A stretch of 64,000 nt of DNA from Pelobacter seleniigenes DSM 18267 (GTDB taxonomy: Bacteria > Desulfobacterota > Desulfuromonadia > Desulfuromonadales > Geopsychrobacteraceae). The stretch is taken from positions 406,894-470,893 of the forward strand of contig NZ_JOMG01000005.1 of assembly GCF_000711225.1 (NCBI RefSeq), written 5' to 3'. Position 1 is the first letter of the stretch, and the number at the start of each line of letters is the position of its first letter. Both the position numbers and the translations under genes were made by a program. The notes beneath the pieces were generated by a model. That model had not been told where the DNA came from and searched no databases. It saw nothing but the letters and a program-made list of their open reading frames with translations. Below are positions 27,468 to 36,910 of this stretch, piece by piece.

Positions 27468-28403
27468 TCAATTTTCCTGAAGTTTATCGCCACCAGCGAC
27501 CAGATAAAGCAGCGCCATCCGCACCGCAACCCCGTTTTCGACCTGATCCAGAATAACGTTCTGGGCTCCGTCGGCAACAGCAGAGGAAATCTCCACGCCC
27601 CTGTTCATGGGTCCCGGGTGCATGACGATGGCATCAGGCTTGGCCAATTTAAGCCGCTGCTCGTTGAGACCAAAGAACCGGGAATACTCCCGCAACGACG
27701 GGATCAGTGTTTTGCCCTGGCGCTCCCGCTGGATGCGCAGCATCATGATCACATCGGCATCCTTGATCGCTTCTTCCAGGTTGTAAAAGACTTCGCAGCC
27801 GAGCTGTTCGATGCCGGGGGGAACCATGGTCCGCGGCCCGACGATCCGGACCTTGGCACCTAGTTTGGTCAGACAGTAAATGTTGGAGCGCACCACGCGA
27901 CTGTGCGTGATATCCCCGGCGATGGTCACGGTCAGTCCGGCGCAACTGCCTTTATGTTGACGAATGGTAAAGGCGTCGAGCAGGGCTTGGCTGGGATGTT
28001 CATGGGTGCCGTCACCGGCATTGACCACCGAACAAGCGAGGCGCTGAGCAAGATAGTCGCAGGCCCCAGAAGCGCTGTGGCGCATGACGATGATATCGGG
28101 ATGCATGGCTTCGATATTCTGTGCCGTGTCTTCCAGGGTCTCCCCTTTGACCACGGATGACGACGAAGCGCTGATATTAACGGTATCTGCGGAGAGGCGC
28201 TTACCGGCGATTTCAAAAGAAGTCCGGGTCCGGGTGCTGGCCTCAAAAAACAGATTGACGATAGTTTTGCCGCGTAGCGTCGGCACCTTTTTGATCTGCC
28301 GGGTATTGATTTCCTTGAAACTGTCGGCAGTTTCAAGAATGAACATGATATCGTCCGCGCTCAGATCTTTAATCCCGAGAATATGCTTTGGGTTGAATGA
28401 CAT
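27468..28403 (-). CDS. pyrB: aspartate carbamoyltransferase catalytic subunit
   Basis: 311 aa from the ATG at 28403 (GGGAGG upstream). The carbamoyl-phosphate site [13 protein letters not shown] and the HPSQALLD motif are intact. It transfers carbamoyl to aspartate, the committed step of pyrimidine synthesis. No pyrI regulatory subunit is nearby, consistent with regulation by PyrR at the RNA level. It is separated from pyrC by 19 bp and from pyrR by 16 bp. Confidence 0.96.
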   Translation of the reverse strand: MSFNPKHILGIKDLSADDIMFILETADSFKEINTRQIKKVPTLRGKTIVNLFFEASTRTRTSFEIAGKRLSADTVNISASSSSVVKGETLEDTAQNIEAMHPDIIVMRHSASGACDYLAQRLACSVVNAGDGTHEHPSQALLDAFTIRQHKGSCAGLTVTIAGDITHSRVVRSNIYCLTKLGAKVRIVGPRTMVPPGIEQLGCEVFYNLEEAIKDADVIMMLRIQRERQGKTLIPSLREYSRFFGLNEQRLKLAKPDAIVMHPGPMNRGVEISSAVADGAQNVILDQVENGVAVRMALLYLVAGGDKLQEN

Positions 28404-28419
28404 TGACCTACCTCCCGAG

Positions 28420-28956
28420 TTAACGTCTGAGCAGATGCACCGCTTGCGGCACATTCTGCTCATCAAAATCGACTTCAATCTGTTCGTTCCGAGCCGTCGG
28501 CAGATTGCGACCGATATAATCGGGGCGAATCGGCAGCTCTCGGTGGCCCCGGTCGACCAGAATCGCCAGTTGAATACTTTGCGGGCGCCCCAGGTCCATC
28601 ACCGCGTCCATTGCCGCACGGATGGTTCGGCCGGTAAACAGAACATCGTCCACCAGAATCACCTTGCGGTTATCCAGGGAAAAACGGATGTCCGTCTGAC
28701 CGACCGCCAGGTTGTTGCGGGAAGAGATGTCGTCGCGATACATGGTGACATCGATCAGCCCCAACGGGATCTCACTGCTCTCAATTTCCGCCAGCTTCTC
28801 CTGCAGGACGACCGCAAGATGGGCTCCACCGGTTCTGATGCCGATCAGGACAAGATCCTCAACACCTTTGTTTTTCTCAAGGATTTCATGGGCAATCCGG
28901 GTGACCGCCCGGCTGATTCCCTGAGAGTCCAGAATTTCTATTGTTTCTGCAGCCAC
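28420..28956 (-). CDS. pyrR: bifunctional pyr operon attenuator/uracil phosphoribosyltransferase PyrR
   Basis: 178 aa using the GTG start at 28956, which follows GGGAGG with normal spacing; the frame opens upstream inside the leader. The PRPP-binding loop is [19 protein letters not shown]. PyrR binds a conserved RNA loop in the leader when UMP is high and favours the terminator, lowering pyr expression. A matching loop and terminator lie directly upstream (29056–29084 and 28986–29017), so the gene controls its own operon. Confidence 0.95.
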   Translation of the reverse strand: MAAETIEILDSQGISRAVTRIAHEILEKNKGVEDLVLIGIRTGGAHLAVVLQEKLAEIESSEIPLGLIDVTMYRDDISSRNNLAVGQTDIRFSLDNRKVILVDDVLFTGRTIRAAMDAVMDLGRPQSIQLAILVDRGHRELPIRPDYIGRNLPTARNEQIEVDFDEQNVPQAVHLLRR

Positions 28957-28985
28957 AACAACCTCCCTGGGTGAAAAGTAGACAC

Positions 28986-29017
28986 AAAAAAACACCTGTA
29001 CACGGGTGTACAGGTGT
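28986..29017 (-). terminator. intrinsic terminator of the pyr leader (attenuator)
   Basis: A long perfect stem: ACACCTGTACAC pairs with GTGTACAGGTGT around a 2-base loop, followed on the minus strand by a run of T. It lies between the leader promoter and the pyrR start, so transcription stops here unless an alternative fold forms. This is the attenuation point for pyrR-pyrB-pyrC-carA-carB. Confidence 0.88.
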
Positions 29018-29055
29018 CTCGGTTATATTTAAAGATGAGGTTTAACACGTTCAAG

Positions 29056-29084
29056 CTCCCTTGCTGACCTCTCGGATCAGATTA
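29056..29084 (-). promoter_or_regulatory. PyrR-binding RNA element in pyr leader
   Basis: On the minus strand the leader reads GATCCGAGAGGTCAGCAAGG, which matches the conserved PyrR-binding stem-loop (TCC-GAGAGG-…-GCAAGG pattern known from Bacillus pyr leaders). Position between promoter and terminator is as in known PyrR attenuators. Confidence 0.75.
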
Positions 29085-29108
29085 AAGGGTAAATGTAAAT
29101 TTTGTTGA

Positions 29109-29137
29109 ATCTATCAACACCGCTCAGCAAATGTCAA
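29109..29137 (-). promoter_or_regulatory. sigma70-type promoter of the pyr operon
   Basis: On the minus strand, a perfect -35 TTGACA (29137–29132) and a -10 ATAGAT (29114–29109) separated by 17 bp. It lies upstream of the PyrR loop and attenuator and downstream of lepB. Confidence 0.65.
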
Positions 29138-29170
29138 CAGCAGAATTATTAAAGCAGACCTAAGCCGGAT

Positions 29171-29839
29171 TCAATTGATCGGTCGGCCGATCCGATCAAA
29201 GCGGATTTTGTGCAGCAAGTCACCCTGGGCGTTCCAGGACCAGTATTTGATGAAGGCCAGGCCTTTGATCTTCGACTGATCGACAAACCCCCAGAAGCGG
29301 CTGTCATAGGAATAGTCCCGATTATCGCCCATGACAAAATAACTGTGCTCCGGGACCCGGATCGGCCTCATGAAATCCCGCGGACTGGCGACGGCAGGAA
29401 TAACTTCAGGATCCTTATGCCGTTCCTGGGGGATATGGTAAAGTTCACCGTTGACATAGACCTGCTTGTTTTTGATTTCCACCAGATCCCCGGGCTGGCC
29501 GACTACCCGTTTGATAAAATCACGCCGCTGAAAATAAGATTTGTTGGCGTCTTCCGGAAATTCGAAGACAATAACGTCGCCTCGTTTCGGTTCACGCAAA
29601 ACCAGGTAACGGTTATCACTGAAGGGCAGACTGGTTCCGTAAATGAATTTATTCACCAGCAGATGGTCACCGATCAGCAGCGTATCAAGCATTGACCCGG
29701 AAGGGATCTTGAACGCCTGAAAGAGAAAGGTACGAATAATCAGCGCCAGAACAACGGCAACGATCAGGGCCTCGGACCATTCACGATACCAAGGTTTCGC
29801 AGGTCCCTTAACAGTCTTCTTTTTACTGAATAATCCCAT
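29171..29839 (-). CDS. lepB: signal peptidase I
   Basis: 222 aa. One N-terminal membrane segment (ALIVAVVLALIIRTFLF, about 24–40), catalytic Ser in IPSGSMLDTL and catalytic Lys in RRDFIKRVVG, plus box E GDNRDYSYDSR. It cleaves signal peptides of exported proteins at the periplasmic face of the inner membrane. It starts 3 bp after lepA, the classical lepA–lepB operon. Confidence 0.97.
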   Translation of the reverse strand: MGLFSKKKTVKGPAKPWYREWSEALIVAVVLALIIRTFLFQAFKIPSGSMLDTLLIGDHLLVNKFIYGTSLPFSDNRYLVLREPKRGDVIVFEFPEDANKSYFQRRDFIKRVVGQPGDLVEIKNKQVYVNGELYHIPQERHKDPEVIPAVASPRDFMRPIRVPEHSYFVMGDNRDYSYDSRFWGFVDQSKIKGLAFIKYWSWNAQGDLLHKIRFDRIGRPIN

Positions 29840-29842
29840 TAT

Positions 29843-31642
29843 CTACTCTTTTACTTTGAGGATGGCGAGGAAGGCGTCCTGAGGTAGCTCGACACTCCCG
29901 ACCTGTTTCATCCGCTTTTTCCCGGCCTTCTGTTTTTCTAGTAATTTGCGCTTACGGGTAATATCGCCGCCGTAGCATTTTGCCGTGACATCTTTCCGTA
30001 AGGCCTTGACCGTAGAGCGGGCAATAACCTTGTTACCGATGGCCGCCTGGATGGCGACTTCATATTGCTGGCGAGGAATGAATTCTTTCATCTTCGACAC
30101 CAGCTCACGCCCCCGGAACTGCGCTTTATCCTGATGCACGATCAGTGACAAAGCATCGACCACATCGCCGTTGATCAGGACATTGAGTCGGACCAGGCGG
30201 CTGAAGCGAAAATCGAGATGCTCGTAGTCGAGCGAGGCATAACCGCGGGTAATGGATTTCAGCCGGTCGAAAAAGTCCAGAACGATTTCGTTGAGCGGCA
30301 ATTCATAAACCACCATGACCCGATTGGCGGTCAGGTATTTCAATTCACGCTGCACACCCCGTTTTTCGATACACAAACTGAGCACTGCCCCCACATATTC
30401 GTTCGGTACATGGATCGAGGCCAGCACAAAGGGCTCTTCAATCTTTTCAATATACTGCATATCCGGCAGCATATTGGCACTCTCAACCTGCAGCAGGTCA
30501 CCTTTGGTGGTGGTAACTTTATAAACAACGGTGGGCGCCGTTGTAATCAGATCGACGTCAAATTCCCGTTCCAGCCGCTCCTGAATGATTTCCATATGCA
30601 GCAGGCCAAGAAAACCGCAACGAAAACCGAATCCAAGGGCGAGGGAATTCTCCGGCTCAAAGGAAAACGCGGCATCGTTCAGGCGGAGCTTTTCAAGGGC
30701 GTCGCGCAACGCATCGTAGTCCCCGGAATCAATGGGATAAAGTCCGGAGAAAACCATTGGCTTGACTTCCTGGTAGCCAGGCAAGGCTTGTTCGGCCGGC
30801 CGGTGCAGGTGAGTTATGGTGTCGCCGACCTTGGCGTCTTCCACCACTTTGATTCCGGCAATCAAAAACCCGACCTCCCCTGCGGCAAGCTGGGGCAATT
30901 CAAGGGGATGCGGACAAAAAGCCCCGACCTTCTGGACCTCATAAACCCCTTTGGTCGCCATCAATTTAATTTTTTCGCCTTTTCGGACGGTTCCTTCGAC
31001 GACCCGGATCAGCACAATAACCCCCTGGTAGGAATCGTACCAGGAGTCAAAGGTCAACGCCTGAAGCGGTGCATCCGGATCACCTTTGGGGGCGGGAACC
31101 TTATGGACGATCGCTTCCAGGATCTCGTCGATGCCCCGGCCTTCTTTGGCGCTGGCCAGGATCGCCTCGCTCGCGTCAATACCGATAATTTCCTCAATTT
31201 CGGCCCTGATCCGCTCGGGCTCGGCACTGGGCAGGTCGATTTTATTAATGACCGGAAAGATATCCAGATCCTGATCGATAGCCATATACACATTCGCCAG
31301 GGTCTGTGCTTCAACCCCCTGCGCCGCATCAACCACCAGCATGGCACCTTCGCAGGCGGACAGTGATCGGCTGACCTCATAGGAAAAGTCGACATGGCCG
31401 GGAGTATCAATCAGATTCAAGATATACTGTTTCCCGTCCCGGGCTTTATAAGGCAAACGGACCGCCTGCGCTTTGATGGTGATACCACGTTCGCGCTCCA
31501 GGTCCATTTTATCGAGATACTGATCCGACCGCTCCCGTTCTGTTAACGCCCCGGTTGCTTCAAGAAGACGGTCTGCAAGAGTGGACTTACCGTGGTCGAT
31601 ATGGGCGATGATGGAAAAATTTCGTATATTGCTTTGATTCAT
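29843..31642 (-). CDS. lepA: translation factor LepA (EF4)
   Basis: 599 aa from the ATG at 31642, matching the usual start (…[16 protein letters not shown]). GTP-binding motifs [13 protein letters not shown] and NKID are present, then EF-G-like domains and the LepA-specific C-terminal domain ([20 protein letters not shown]…). It is a ribosome-associated GTPase involved in initiation and back-translocation. The ribosome binding site is weak. The 491 bp upstream (31643–32133) hold no gene, only repeat-like sequence. Confidence 0.97.
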   Translation of the reverse strand: MNQSNIRNFSIIAHIDHGKSTLADRLLEATGALTERERSDQYLDKMDLERERGITIKAQAVRLPYKARDGKQYILNLIDTPGHVDFSYEVSRSLSACEGAMLVVDAAQGVEAQTLANVYMAIDQDLDIFPVINKIDLPSAEPERIRAEIEEIIGIDASEAILASAKEGRGIDEILEAIVHKVPAPKGDPDAPLQALTFDSWYDSYQGVIVLIRVVEGTVRKGEKIKLMATKGVYEVQKVGAFCPHPLELPQLAAGEVGFLIAGIKVVEDAKVGDTITHLHRPAEQALPGYQEVKPMVFSGLYPIDSGDYDALRDALEKLRLNDAAFSFEPENSLALGFGFRCGFLGLLHMEIIQERLEREFDVDLITTAPTVVYKVTTTKGDLLQVESANMLPDMQYIEKIEEPFVLASIHVPNEYVGAVLSLCIEKRGVQRELKYLTANRVMVVYELPLNEIVLDFFDRLKSITRGYASLDYEHLDFRFSRLVRLNVLINGDVVDALSLIVHQDKAQFRGRELVSKMKEFIPRQQYEVAIQAAIGNKVIARSTVKALRKDVTAKCYGGDITRKRKLLEKQKAGKKRMKQVGSVELPQDAFLAILKVKE

Positions 31643-31916
31643 ACAGTCTCGTTGAATGGCCTGGTCAGCCGGCATTGAAAGCGCAGGTTCGGTTAAAATT
31701 AACCGCTAATATTAGGCCGGATCCAACCGGTTTGTAAAGTGGAAAGGCCGCTGATTGTCGGCAGAAAACGGAAACGACGCTTACCCGGTTCTTGGAAAAG
31801 CTCATCCCCTGACTGCTTCAGGCCCTGTTGAGCACAAGAAAGGCTGCTAGCGTTTTTAATTCCCCCGCCATGGGCCCGGCAGACAAGCCACTCCAGATGC
31901 TATTGGGCCAATGGCT

Positions 31917-31954
31917 GAGCTTGAAAAAGGCTCAGGGATGGACTTTTTAAAGGC
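31917..31954 (+). repeat. dispersed repeat C, copy 1
   Basis: The stretch GCTTGAAAAAGGCTCAGGG followed by ATGGACTTTTT recurs at 56055–56088 with only small changes. It lies inside the gene-free interval 31643–32133, in which I see no other feature except a weak promoter-like TTGTTT/TATAAG pair around 32067–32097 ahead of the next small gene. Confidence 0.6.
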
Positions 31955-32133
31955 CGGCTAAAAGCCAACAAACCCATGTTTCTGTCGGAATTCAATGTCC
32001 CCGCTATTCAAATAGCCACTGTAGAACGTTTTTAATGAGTGTTTGTATCAATGACCTCTTGTTTGCGATAATCCCTCTGTGCTATAAGAAGAATTTAGTG
32101 ATTACAACATGTTCCTGACAGTGGAGTTTTCCC

Positions 32134-32298
32134 ATGGATCGTTCAGATCGTTCCCGGCCGGAACCTGTCGAAGTTGTCTGCCCGAAGTGCCGTTACACGG
32201 AGATCATCTATCTCCCCAAAGACGATCTCCCCCAATGCCCTGACTGTCATATCCAGATGATGATTTCGGAACTTTTGGATGAAGGAAAATCATACTGA
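32134..32298 (+). CDS. small zinc-ribbon protein, 54 aa
   Basis: A short reading frame with a good GGAG site before the ATG at 32134. The two knuckles CPKC (16–19) and CPDC (35–38) give a compact zinc ribbon, with Glu/Asp-rich surroundings. It ends 61 bp before the ABC transporter binding-protein gene and points the same way. Function unknown; similar tiny zinc ribbons are common in Deltaproteobacteria. The Cys pairs and ribosome binding site make it a likely real gene. Confidence 0.65.
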   Translation: MDRSDRSRPEPVEVVCPKCRYTEIIYLPKDDLPQCPDCHIQMMISELLDEGKSY

Positions 32299-32359
32299 AC
32301 CCAATCCGCCGATCTGGTTCGGCTCAGCATTCCTTTTTATTGAACAAGGAGGATTATCG

Positions 32360-33163
32360 ATGAAATCTGTCAAACTTATCGTTACGTTGTTGTTGGCTCT
32401 TTTCGTCATCCTGCCGGGCGTTGCCAGCGCCGACACTCTGGATGACATTCTCGACCGCGGCGCCCTGCGGGTCGGCCTCGAACCCGGCTACATGCCCTTT
32501 GAAATGACCAACCAGCGCGGCGAAATTATCGGCTTTGACGTCGATATGGCCAAACGGATGGCCAAAGCGATGAATGTCAAACTCGAACTGGTCAGTACGG
32601 CATGGGATGGCATCATTCCGGGCCTGATCACCAAAAAATACGACATCATCATGAGTGGGATGACCCTGACTCAGGAAAGAAACCTCAAAGTTAACTTCGC
32701 CAGCCCCTATATTGTTGTCGGACAGACCATCCTGATCAAAAAAGAGTATCAGGACCAAGTGAAATCCTATAAAGATTTGAACGATCCCAAATACAAAGTT
32801 GCTTCCAAACTCGGCACCACCGGTGAGCAGGCTGTAAAACGGATGATCCCGAAAGCAACCTATGTCTCCTTCGATACCGAGCAGGAAGGGGTTATGGACC
32901 TGATTAACGGCAAGGTCGACGCCTTTGTTTACGACCTCCCCTTCATGGCCATCGCCAATGCCCAGAAAAACAATGGCAAACTGGTTTTCCTGGACAAGCC
33001 TTTCACCTATGAGCCGCTGGCATGGGCCATTAACCGCGGCAACTCCGACCTGCTCAACTGGCTCAACAATTTCATGAATCAGATCAAGAGCGACGGAACC
33101 TACGACAAAATTTACGAAAAATGGTTCCTCAGCAACGACTGGTTGAAACAAGTTCAAAACTGA
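32360..33163 (+). CDS. polar amino-acid ABC transporter, periplasmic binding protein
   Basis: 267 aa from the ATG at 32360 with AAGGAGG upstream. A clear signal peptide (KSVKLIVTLLLALFVILPGVASA) is followed by a bacterial solute-binding family 3 domain (GALRVGLEPGYMPFEM…GFDVDMAKRMAKAM). It captures an amino acid in the periplasm for the permease and ATPase encoded next. The ligand (glutamine, arginine/histidine type or other) cannot be told from sequence by eye. Confidence 0.93.
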   Translation: MKSVKLIVTLLLALFVILPGVASADTLDDILDRGALRVGLEPGYMPFEMTNQRGEIIGFDVDMAKRMAKAMNVKLELVSTAWDGIIPGLITKKYDIIMSGMTLTQERNLKVNFASPYIVVGQTILIKKEYQDQVKSYKDLNDPKYKVASKLGTTGEQAVKRMIPKATYVSFDTEQEGVMDLINGKVDAFVYDLPFMAIANAQKNNGKLVFLDKPFTYEPLAWAINRGNSDLLNWLNNFMNQIKSDGTYDKIYEKWFLSNDWLKQVQN

Positions 33164-33335
33164 TCGGCTCAAACCGGCGGGGACAAGACCGAACAAACGG
33201 CTTGCCCCCGCTTCCATTTCGTACTGTTTGAGTCCTGTTTCCATACCCGCCTGCTGATGGCCGGACAGGCACTGCTCACCAGCAGCGGATCTTTAAACCG
33301 ATACATTGTTTATTTATTATCAGGAAACCTGACAG

Positions 33336-34295
33336 GTGAAAAAACAACAAAACAATTGGCTATGGAGAGTTCTGACCCTCCTGATTATTTTCAGTCTCGG
33401 GGCCGGTCTCTGGGCGGCGACCAAAAAAATCGACTATACCTGGCGCTGGAATCGGGTCCCGCAATACTTCCTCTATCATCAGGAAATGATCAAAACGGTT
33501 CCTTTTGATGGGCGGGTCGAAAAAATTGCCGACGCCGGCGATAAATCGACGGTGACCGTGCGCAGTGAAAACGATGAGGTTCAGACCTTTACCGTTGCCA
33601 CAAAAAGCCTCAAGGTCAGTCCGAACGAAGATCTTTTTGCAGGGGATTCCATCGGCTCCACTTTCAAATGGCGGCCCGGTCCTTTAATCATCGGGCTCTG
33701 GGTCACTCTCTATATGTCTGCTGCAGCCAGTATTTTCGGCTTGATTATCGGGTTGGTGACCGGGCTGTGCCGTATTTCCAAAAACATTACCCTCAAACAA
33801 CTGGCCATCATCTATATCGAAATAATCCGCGGCACCCCGCTGCTGGTGCAGATTTTCATTTTCTATTTTTTCCTGGGGACTGTTCTTGACCTCAGCCGGA
33901 TAGTGGCCGGCATCGGGGCCTTGGCGGTTTTTGCCGGAGCCTATGTTGCCGAGATCATCCGTGCCGGGATTCAGTCAATTCCCAAGGGGCAGATGGAGGC
34001 AGCGCGTTCGCTGGGTATGACCAATGCCCAGGCCATGATCTACATTATTCTGCCCCAGGCTTTCAAACGCACCCTTCCCCCTCTTGCCGGTCAGTTTATC
34101 AGCCTGATTAAAGATTCATCGCTGGTATCGGTTGTGGGCATTACCGAACTGACCAAGAGCGGTCGCGAAGTCATCACTTCAACCTTTGCGACTTTCGAGA
34201 TCTGGTTTGTGGTTGCACTTCTTTACTTATTTTTGACCTTGACCCTGTCGCAGGTGATTGCATGGGTTGAACGGAGGCTGGCAGTCAGTGATTAA
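33336..34295 (+). CDS. polar amino-acid ABC transporter, permease
   Basis: 319 aa with a GTG start at 33336. One N-terminal membrane helix is followed by a periplasmic insert of about 90 residues ([17 protein letters not shown] … FKWRPG), then the standard HisM/GlnP permease core with the EAA loop ([29 protein letters not shown]). The insert makes it longer than minimal GlnP proteins (about 220 aa) and may contact the binding protein. Its stop overlaps the ATPase gene. Confidence 0.92.
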   Translation: MKKQQNNWLWRVLTLLIIFSLGAGLWAATKKIDYTWRWNRVPQYFLYHQEMIKTVPFDGRVEKIADAGDKSTVTVRSENDEVQTFTVATKSLKVSPNEDLFAGDSIGSTFKWRPGPLIIGLWVTLYMSAAASIFGLIIGLVTGLCRISKNITLKQLAIIYIEIIRGTPLLVQIFIFYFFLGTVLDLSRIVAGIGALAVFAGAYVAEIIRAGIQSIPKGQMEAARSLGMTNAQAMIYIILPQAFKRTLPPLAGQFISLIKDSSLVSVVGITELTKSGREVITSTFATFEIWFVVALLYLFLTLTLSQVIAWVERRLAVSD

Positions 34296-35022
34296 GACAG
34301 TTGATTTAAAAAAGATTTTCATCGGACGGGGCCAGACCGTCAACGCGGTGGACGGAGTGACCGCCCATATCAAATCCGGCGAGGTTGTGGTTATTATCGG
34401 ACCTTCCGGCTCCGGGAAATCGACCTACCTGCGTTGCCTCAACGGGCTGGAGACCCTTTCATCCGGGCACATCCATGTTGACGGCGTGGATCTGGCCGAC
34501 CGCCGGACCGACCTGAACAAGGTTCGCCGGGAAGTCGGCATGGTTTTTCAGCAGTTCAATCTGTTTCCGCATAAAACCGTCCTGGAAAACCTGGTTCTCG
34601 CGCAAACCGTTGTGCGTAAGCGCAGTCGCGCCGAAGCCGAAAAAAAAGGGCGTGAGCTGCTGCAAAAGGTCGGGATTGCCGAAAAAGAAAGCGAGTATCC
34701 GATTCGCCTCTCCGGTGGCCAGCAACAGCGGGTTGCGATCGCCAGAGCCCTGGCCATGGATCCCAAGGTGATGCTGTTTGACGAACCGACCAGCGCCCTC
34801 GACCCGGAAATGGTCGGCGAAGTGCTGGAGGTCATGAAGCAGCTTGCCCGTGAAGGGATGACCATGGTTGTGGTGACTCATGAAATGGGTTTCGCCCGGG
34901 AAGTTGCCGATCGGGTCCTGTTTATGGATCATGGCAAACTGGTGGAAGAAGGAACCCCTGAACACTTCTTCACCAATCCGCAGGAAGAACGCGCCAAGCT
35001 GTTCCTCAAACAGGTTCTTTAA
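34288..35022 (+). CDS. polar amino-acid ABC transporter, ATP-binding protein
   Basis: About 244 aa from a GTG at 34288 (GGAGG upstream), which matches the family start; an ATG at 34258 would add 10 residues. Walker A GPSGSGKS, signature LSGGQQQR, Walker B VMLFDEPT and H-loop VTHEM are intact. It is of the GlnQ/HisP type and powers uptake through the permease encoded just upstream, whose end it overlaps by 8 bases. Confidence 0.95.
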   Translation: MIKTVDLKKIFIGRGQTVNAVDGVTAHIKSGEVVVIIGPSGSGKSTYLRCLNGLETLSSGHIHVDGVDLADRRTDLNKVRREVGMVFQQFNLFPHKTVLENLVLAQTVVRKRSRAEAEKKGRELLQKVGIAEKESEYPIRLSGGQQQRVAIARALAMDPKVMLFDEPTSALDPEMVGEVLEVMKQLAREGMTMVVVTHEMGFAREVADRVLFMDHGKLVEEGTPEHFFTNPQEERAKLFLKQVL

Positions 35023-35050
35023 CCCCCTTTTGTATCTGCTCAGAAGGATG

Positions 35051-35240
35051 GCGCTATTTTAAGCAACTTTGCAGTAAACTCGGGACTGTCCCCAGGGTCA
35101 TCGGGGGCGGTCCCAAGAGTTTGCGAGCCATGAAACTGTAGCGGTTAGCACCGCAAAGACCTGGGACAGCCCCCGTACGGGGACAGTCCCGGTTTTGCTG
35201 CCATCGCCCCTCCAACGAGCGCCATTCAGGGCACAGAGCG
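35051..35240 (+). repeat. dispersed repeat A (MITE-like), copy 1
   Basis: About 190 bp. The ends form an inverted repeat (ATGGCGCT at left, AGCGCCATTC at right). The interior contains GGGACTGTCCCC and GGGACAGCCCCC motifs and a mid part reading GTTTGCGAGCCATGAAACTG. Near-identical copies occur inverted at 55846–56040 and, with one end missing, at 62316–62506. It fills the gap 35023–35304. Confidence 0.8.
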
Positions 35241-35304
35241 TTTTTGTTTTCATCCGCAAATGTGTCTTGTTTTTTGCTTCTGAAACTCGCTATCTTTCCA
35301 GCTT

Positions 35305-36006
35305 ATGAAAAATCCATGCAAACAACAGGATATTCTTAGGACCGGCGCCGTGGCCGCCTGGCCGATCTGTCTGGGCTATTTTCCCATCGGCCTGGCTCTG
35401 GGTGTACTGGCCCAGCAGGCCGGACTGAATTGGTGGGCCGTGGCTATGATGTCCGTCATTGTCTTTGCCGGCAGCGCCCAGTTCATCTGCGTCGCCATGC
35501 TGGCGGCAGGCTCCTCGCCATGGGCCATCGTCCTGACCACCTTTGTCGTTAATTTCCGGCACACCCTGATGAGCTCTGCCCTGGCGGTCTATCTGGCGGG
35601 AGTCAATCGCAAATTTCTGACGCTGTTTTCCTACGGCATTACCGATGAAAGCTTTGCCGTCAATATGACCCGCTTCAAGGAGGGCAACTGGTCCCGCTAC
35701 CAGGCCCTGGTGGTGAATCATCTCGCCAATTTTGCCTGGCTGATTGCAACAGTGGCTGGCACGCTGGTCGGCCAGTTCATTCCCCAGGGTGCTTTGGGTA
35801 TCGATTACGCTCTGACCGGCATGTTTATCTGCCTGCTGGTCTTCCAACTGCAAGGTCGAATCTACATCCTCACCGGCTTATTAAGCAGCGCAATTTCTGT
35901 TACTTGGTACTTGCTGATTCCCGGAGATTCCTATATTGTCGGCGCTGCGATCAGTGCAGCAACCCTCGGCTATTTTCTGAAACGCCGCTATCGGAGGAGC
36001 AAATGA
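35305..36006 (+). CDS. azlC: AzlC-family branched-chain amino-acid exporter subunit
   Basis: 233 aa, multi-spanning. The AzlC signature is seen (PICLGYFPIGLALGVLAQQAGL… FAGSAQFICVAML… NFRHTLMSSAL… DESFAV). Together with the small AzlD partner, whose gene overlaps by 4 bases, it forms an export system for branched-chain amino acids or their analogues. Substrate by family only. Confidence 0.93.
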   Translation: MKNPCKQQDILRTGAVAAWPICLGYFPIGLALGVLAQQAGLNWWAVAMMSVIVFAGSAQFICVAMLAAGSSPWAIVLTTFVVNFRHTLMSSALAVYLAGVNRKFLTLFSYGITDESFAVNMTRFKEGNWSRYQALVVNHLANFAWLIATVAGTLVGQFIPQGALGIDYALTGMFICLLVFQLQGRIYILTGLLSSAISVTWYLLIPGDSYIVGAAISAATLGYFLKRRYRRSK

Positions 36007-36326
36007 CCTTCTCCGAGTATTTTTTCCTGTTTGCCGGCATGGGCATGGTGACCTATTTACCCCGGGCTCTTCCGCTTCTTTACCTCGCCCACAAGCAATT
36101 ACCACAATGGCTGGTCGACTGGTTAAGCCTGATCCCGGTTGCGGTATTGAGCGCCCTGCTGGCTCCATCCCTGTTTGCGGATCATGCCAGCCGCACTTTT
36201 GAACTGGGTAAACCAGAGCTGCTGGTCGCGGTCCCTACTTTCTTGTTTGCCCTGAAAACCCGCAGCCTGGGGGGAACGGTGCTGATCGGAATGTTGCTGT
36301 ACTGGTTAGCAGGATTGTTACTTTGA
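36003..36326 (+). CDS. azlD: AzlD-family branched-chain amino-acid exporter subunit
   Basis: 107 aa from the ATG at 36003 in an ATGA overlap with azlC. Three or four membrane helices; YLPRALPLLYL and LSLIPVAVLSALLAPSL are typical of AzlD. It is the small partner of AzlC in the inner membrane. The frame extends upstream but only inside azlC. Confidence 0.92.
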   Translation: MTFSEYFFLFAGMGMVTYLPRALPLLYLAHKQLPQWLVDWLSLIPVAVLSALLAPSLFADHASRTFELGKPELLVAVPTFLFALKTRSLGGTVLIGMLLYWLAGLLL

Positions 36327-36360
36327 AACTTACTTTATCTTATTCACAAATGGAGCATGA

Positions 36361-36657
36361 ATGAAATTAACGGGAAAACAGATCCGTTTCCTCAGAGGCC
36401 TGGGTCATCATCTTAATCCGGTGGTCATGGTCGGCAAAGAAGAGGTCAATCCTGCGGTGACTTCAGCCGTTGAGGAAGCTTTGCAGAGCCATGAGCTGAT
36501 AAAAATCAAACTGCAGGAAGGTTGCCTTGGTGATCGCAAGGAGGTCGCCGCAGAATTGGCGACTGCTACGGCTGCAGAAGTCGTCCAGATCCTGGGCCGG
36601 ACTATTTTGCTTTTCCGGCCTTCGGATGAAGTGAAAATCGCTCTGCCGAAGAGCTGA
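36361..36657 (+). CDS. yhbY: YhbY-family RNA-binding protein (CRM domain)
   Basis: 98 aa, a single CRM domain: LTGKQIRFLRGLGHHLNPVVMVGKEEVN and ALQSHELIKIKL. YhbY binds pre-50S ribosomal particles and helps large-subunit assembly. It stands 34 bp after azlD and is followed by a strong terminator. Confidence 0.95.
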   Translation: MKLTGKQIRFLRGLGHHLNPVVMVGKEEVNPAVTSAVEEALQSHELIKIKLQEGCLGDRKEVAAELATATAAEVVQILGRTILLFRPSDEVKIALPKS

Positions 36658-36700
36658 GAAGGCGCGCTTCCATTGCCGAGACACCCACCTTAACTACTTG

Positions 36701-36745
36701 AAAAAAATGAGGAATTTTTTCACAAAAAATTTCCTCATTTTTTTT
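36701..36745 (+). terminator. rho-independent terminator after yhbY
   Basis: A long AT-rich stem built on AAATGAGGAA pairing with TTTCCTCATTT around a CAC loop, followed by a run of T. It closes the azlCD–yhbY unit. Confidence 0.8.
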
Positions 36746-36746
36746 A

Positions 36747-36778
36747 TTGACAGCTTTTTTTCATAAGCGTATACGCTT
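36747..36778 (+). promoter_or_regulatory. strong sigma70-type promoter with palindromic operator
   Basis: -35 TTGACA (36747–36752) and -10 TATACG (36770–36775) with an exact 17-bp spacer. A perfect 14-bp palindrome AAGCGTATACGCTT (36765–36778) covers the -10, as an operator would. The next + strand genes are the ATP-grasp/KamA cluster at 37590, now separated by an IS200-type insertion. Promoter by motif only. Confidence 0.55.
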
Positions 36779-36910
36779 GCTCATTAGCATTCAATTTCGG
36801 GCATGCGTAACGACCACAGCATAAAAAGTAACCCCTTTTTATAGCCAGCCGCCAGGCTCCCGAAGGCATGAATGCGGTTCCATTGGAACGATTTTCAATC
36901 AAGGCTTAGT

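Noticed and set aside
30218..31366. 382-codon + strand frame inside lepA
   Set aside because: Antisense to lepA, no ribosome binding site, translation without any recognisable motif.
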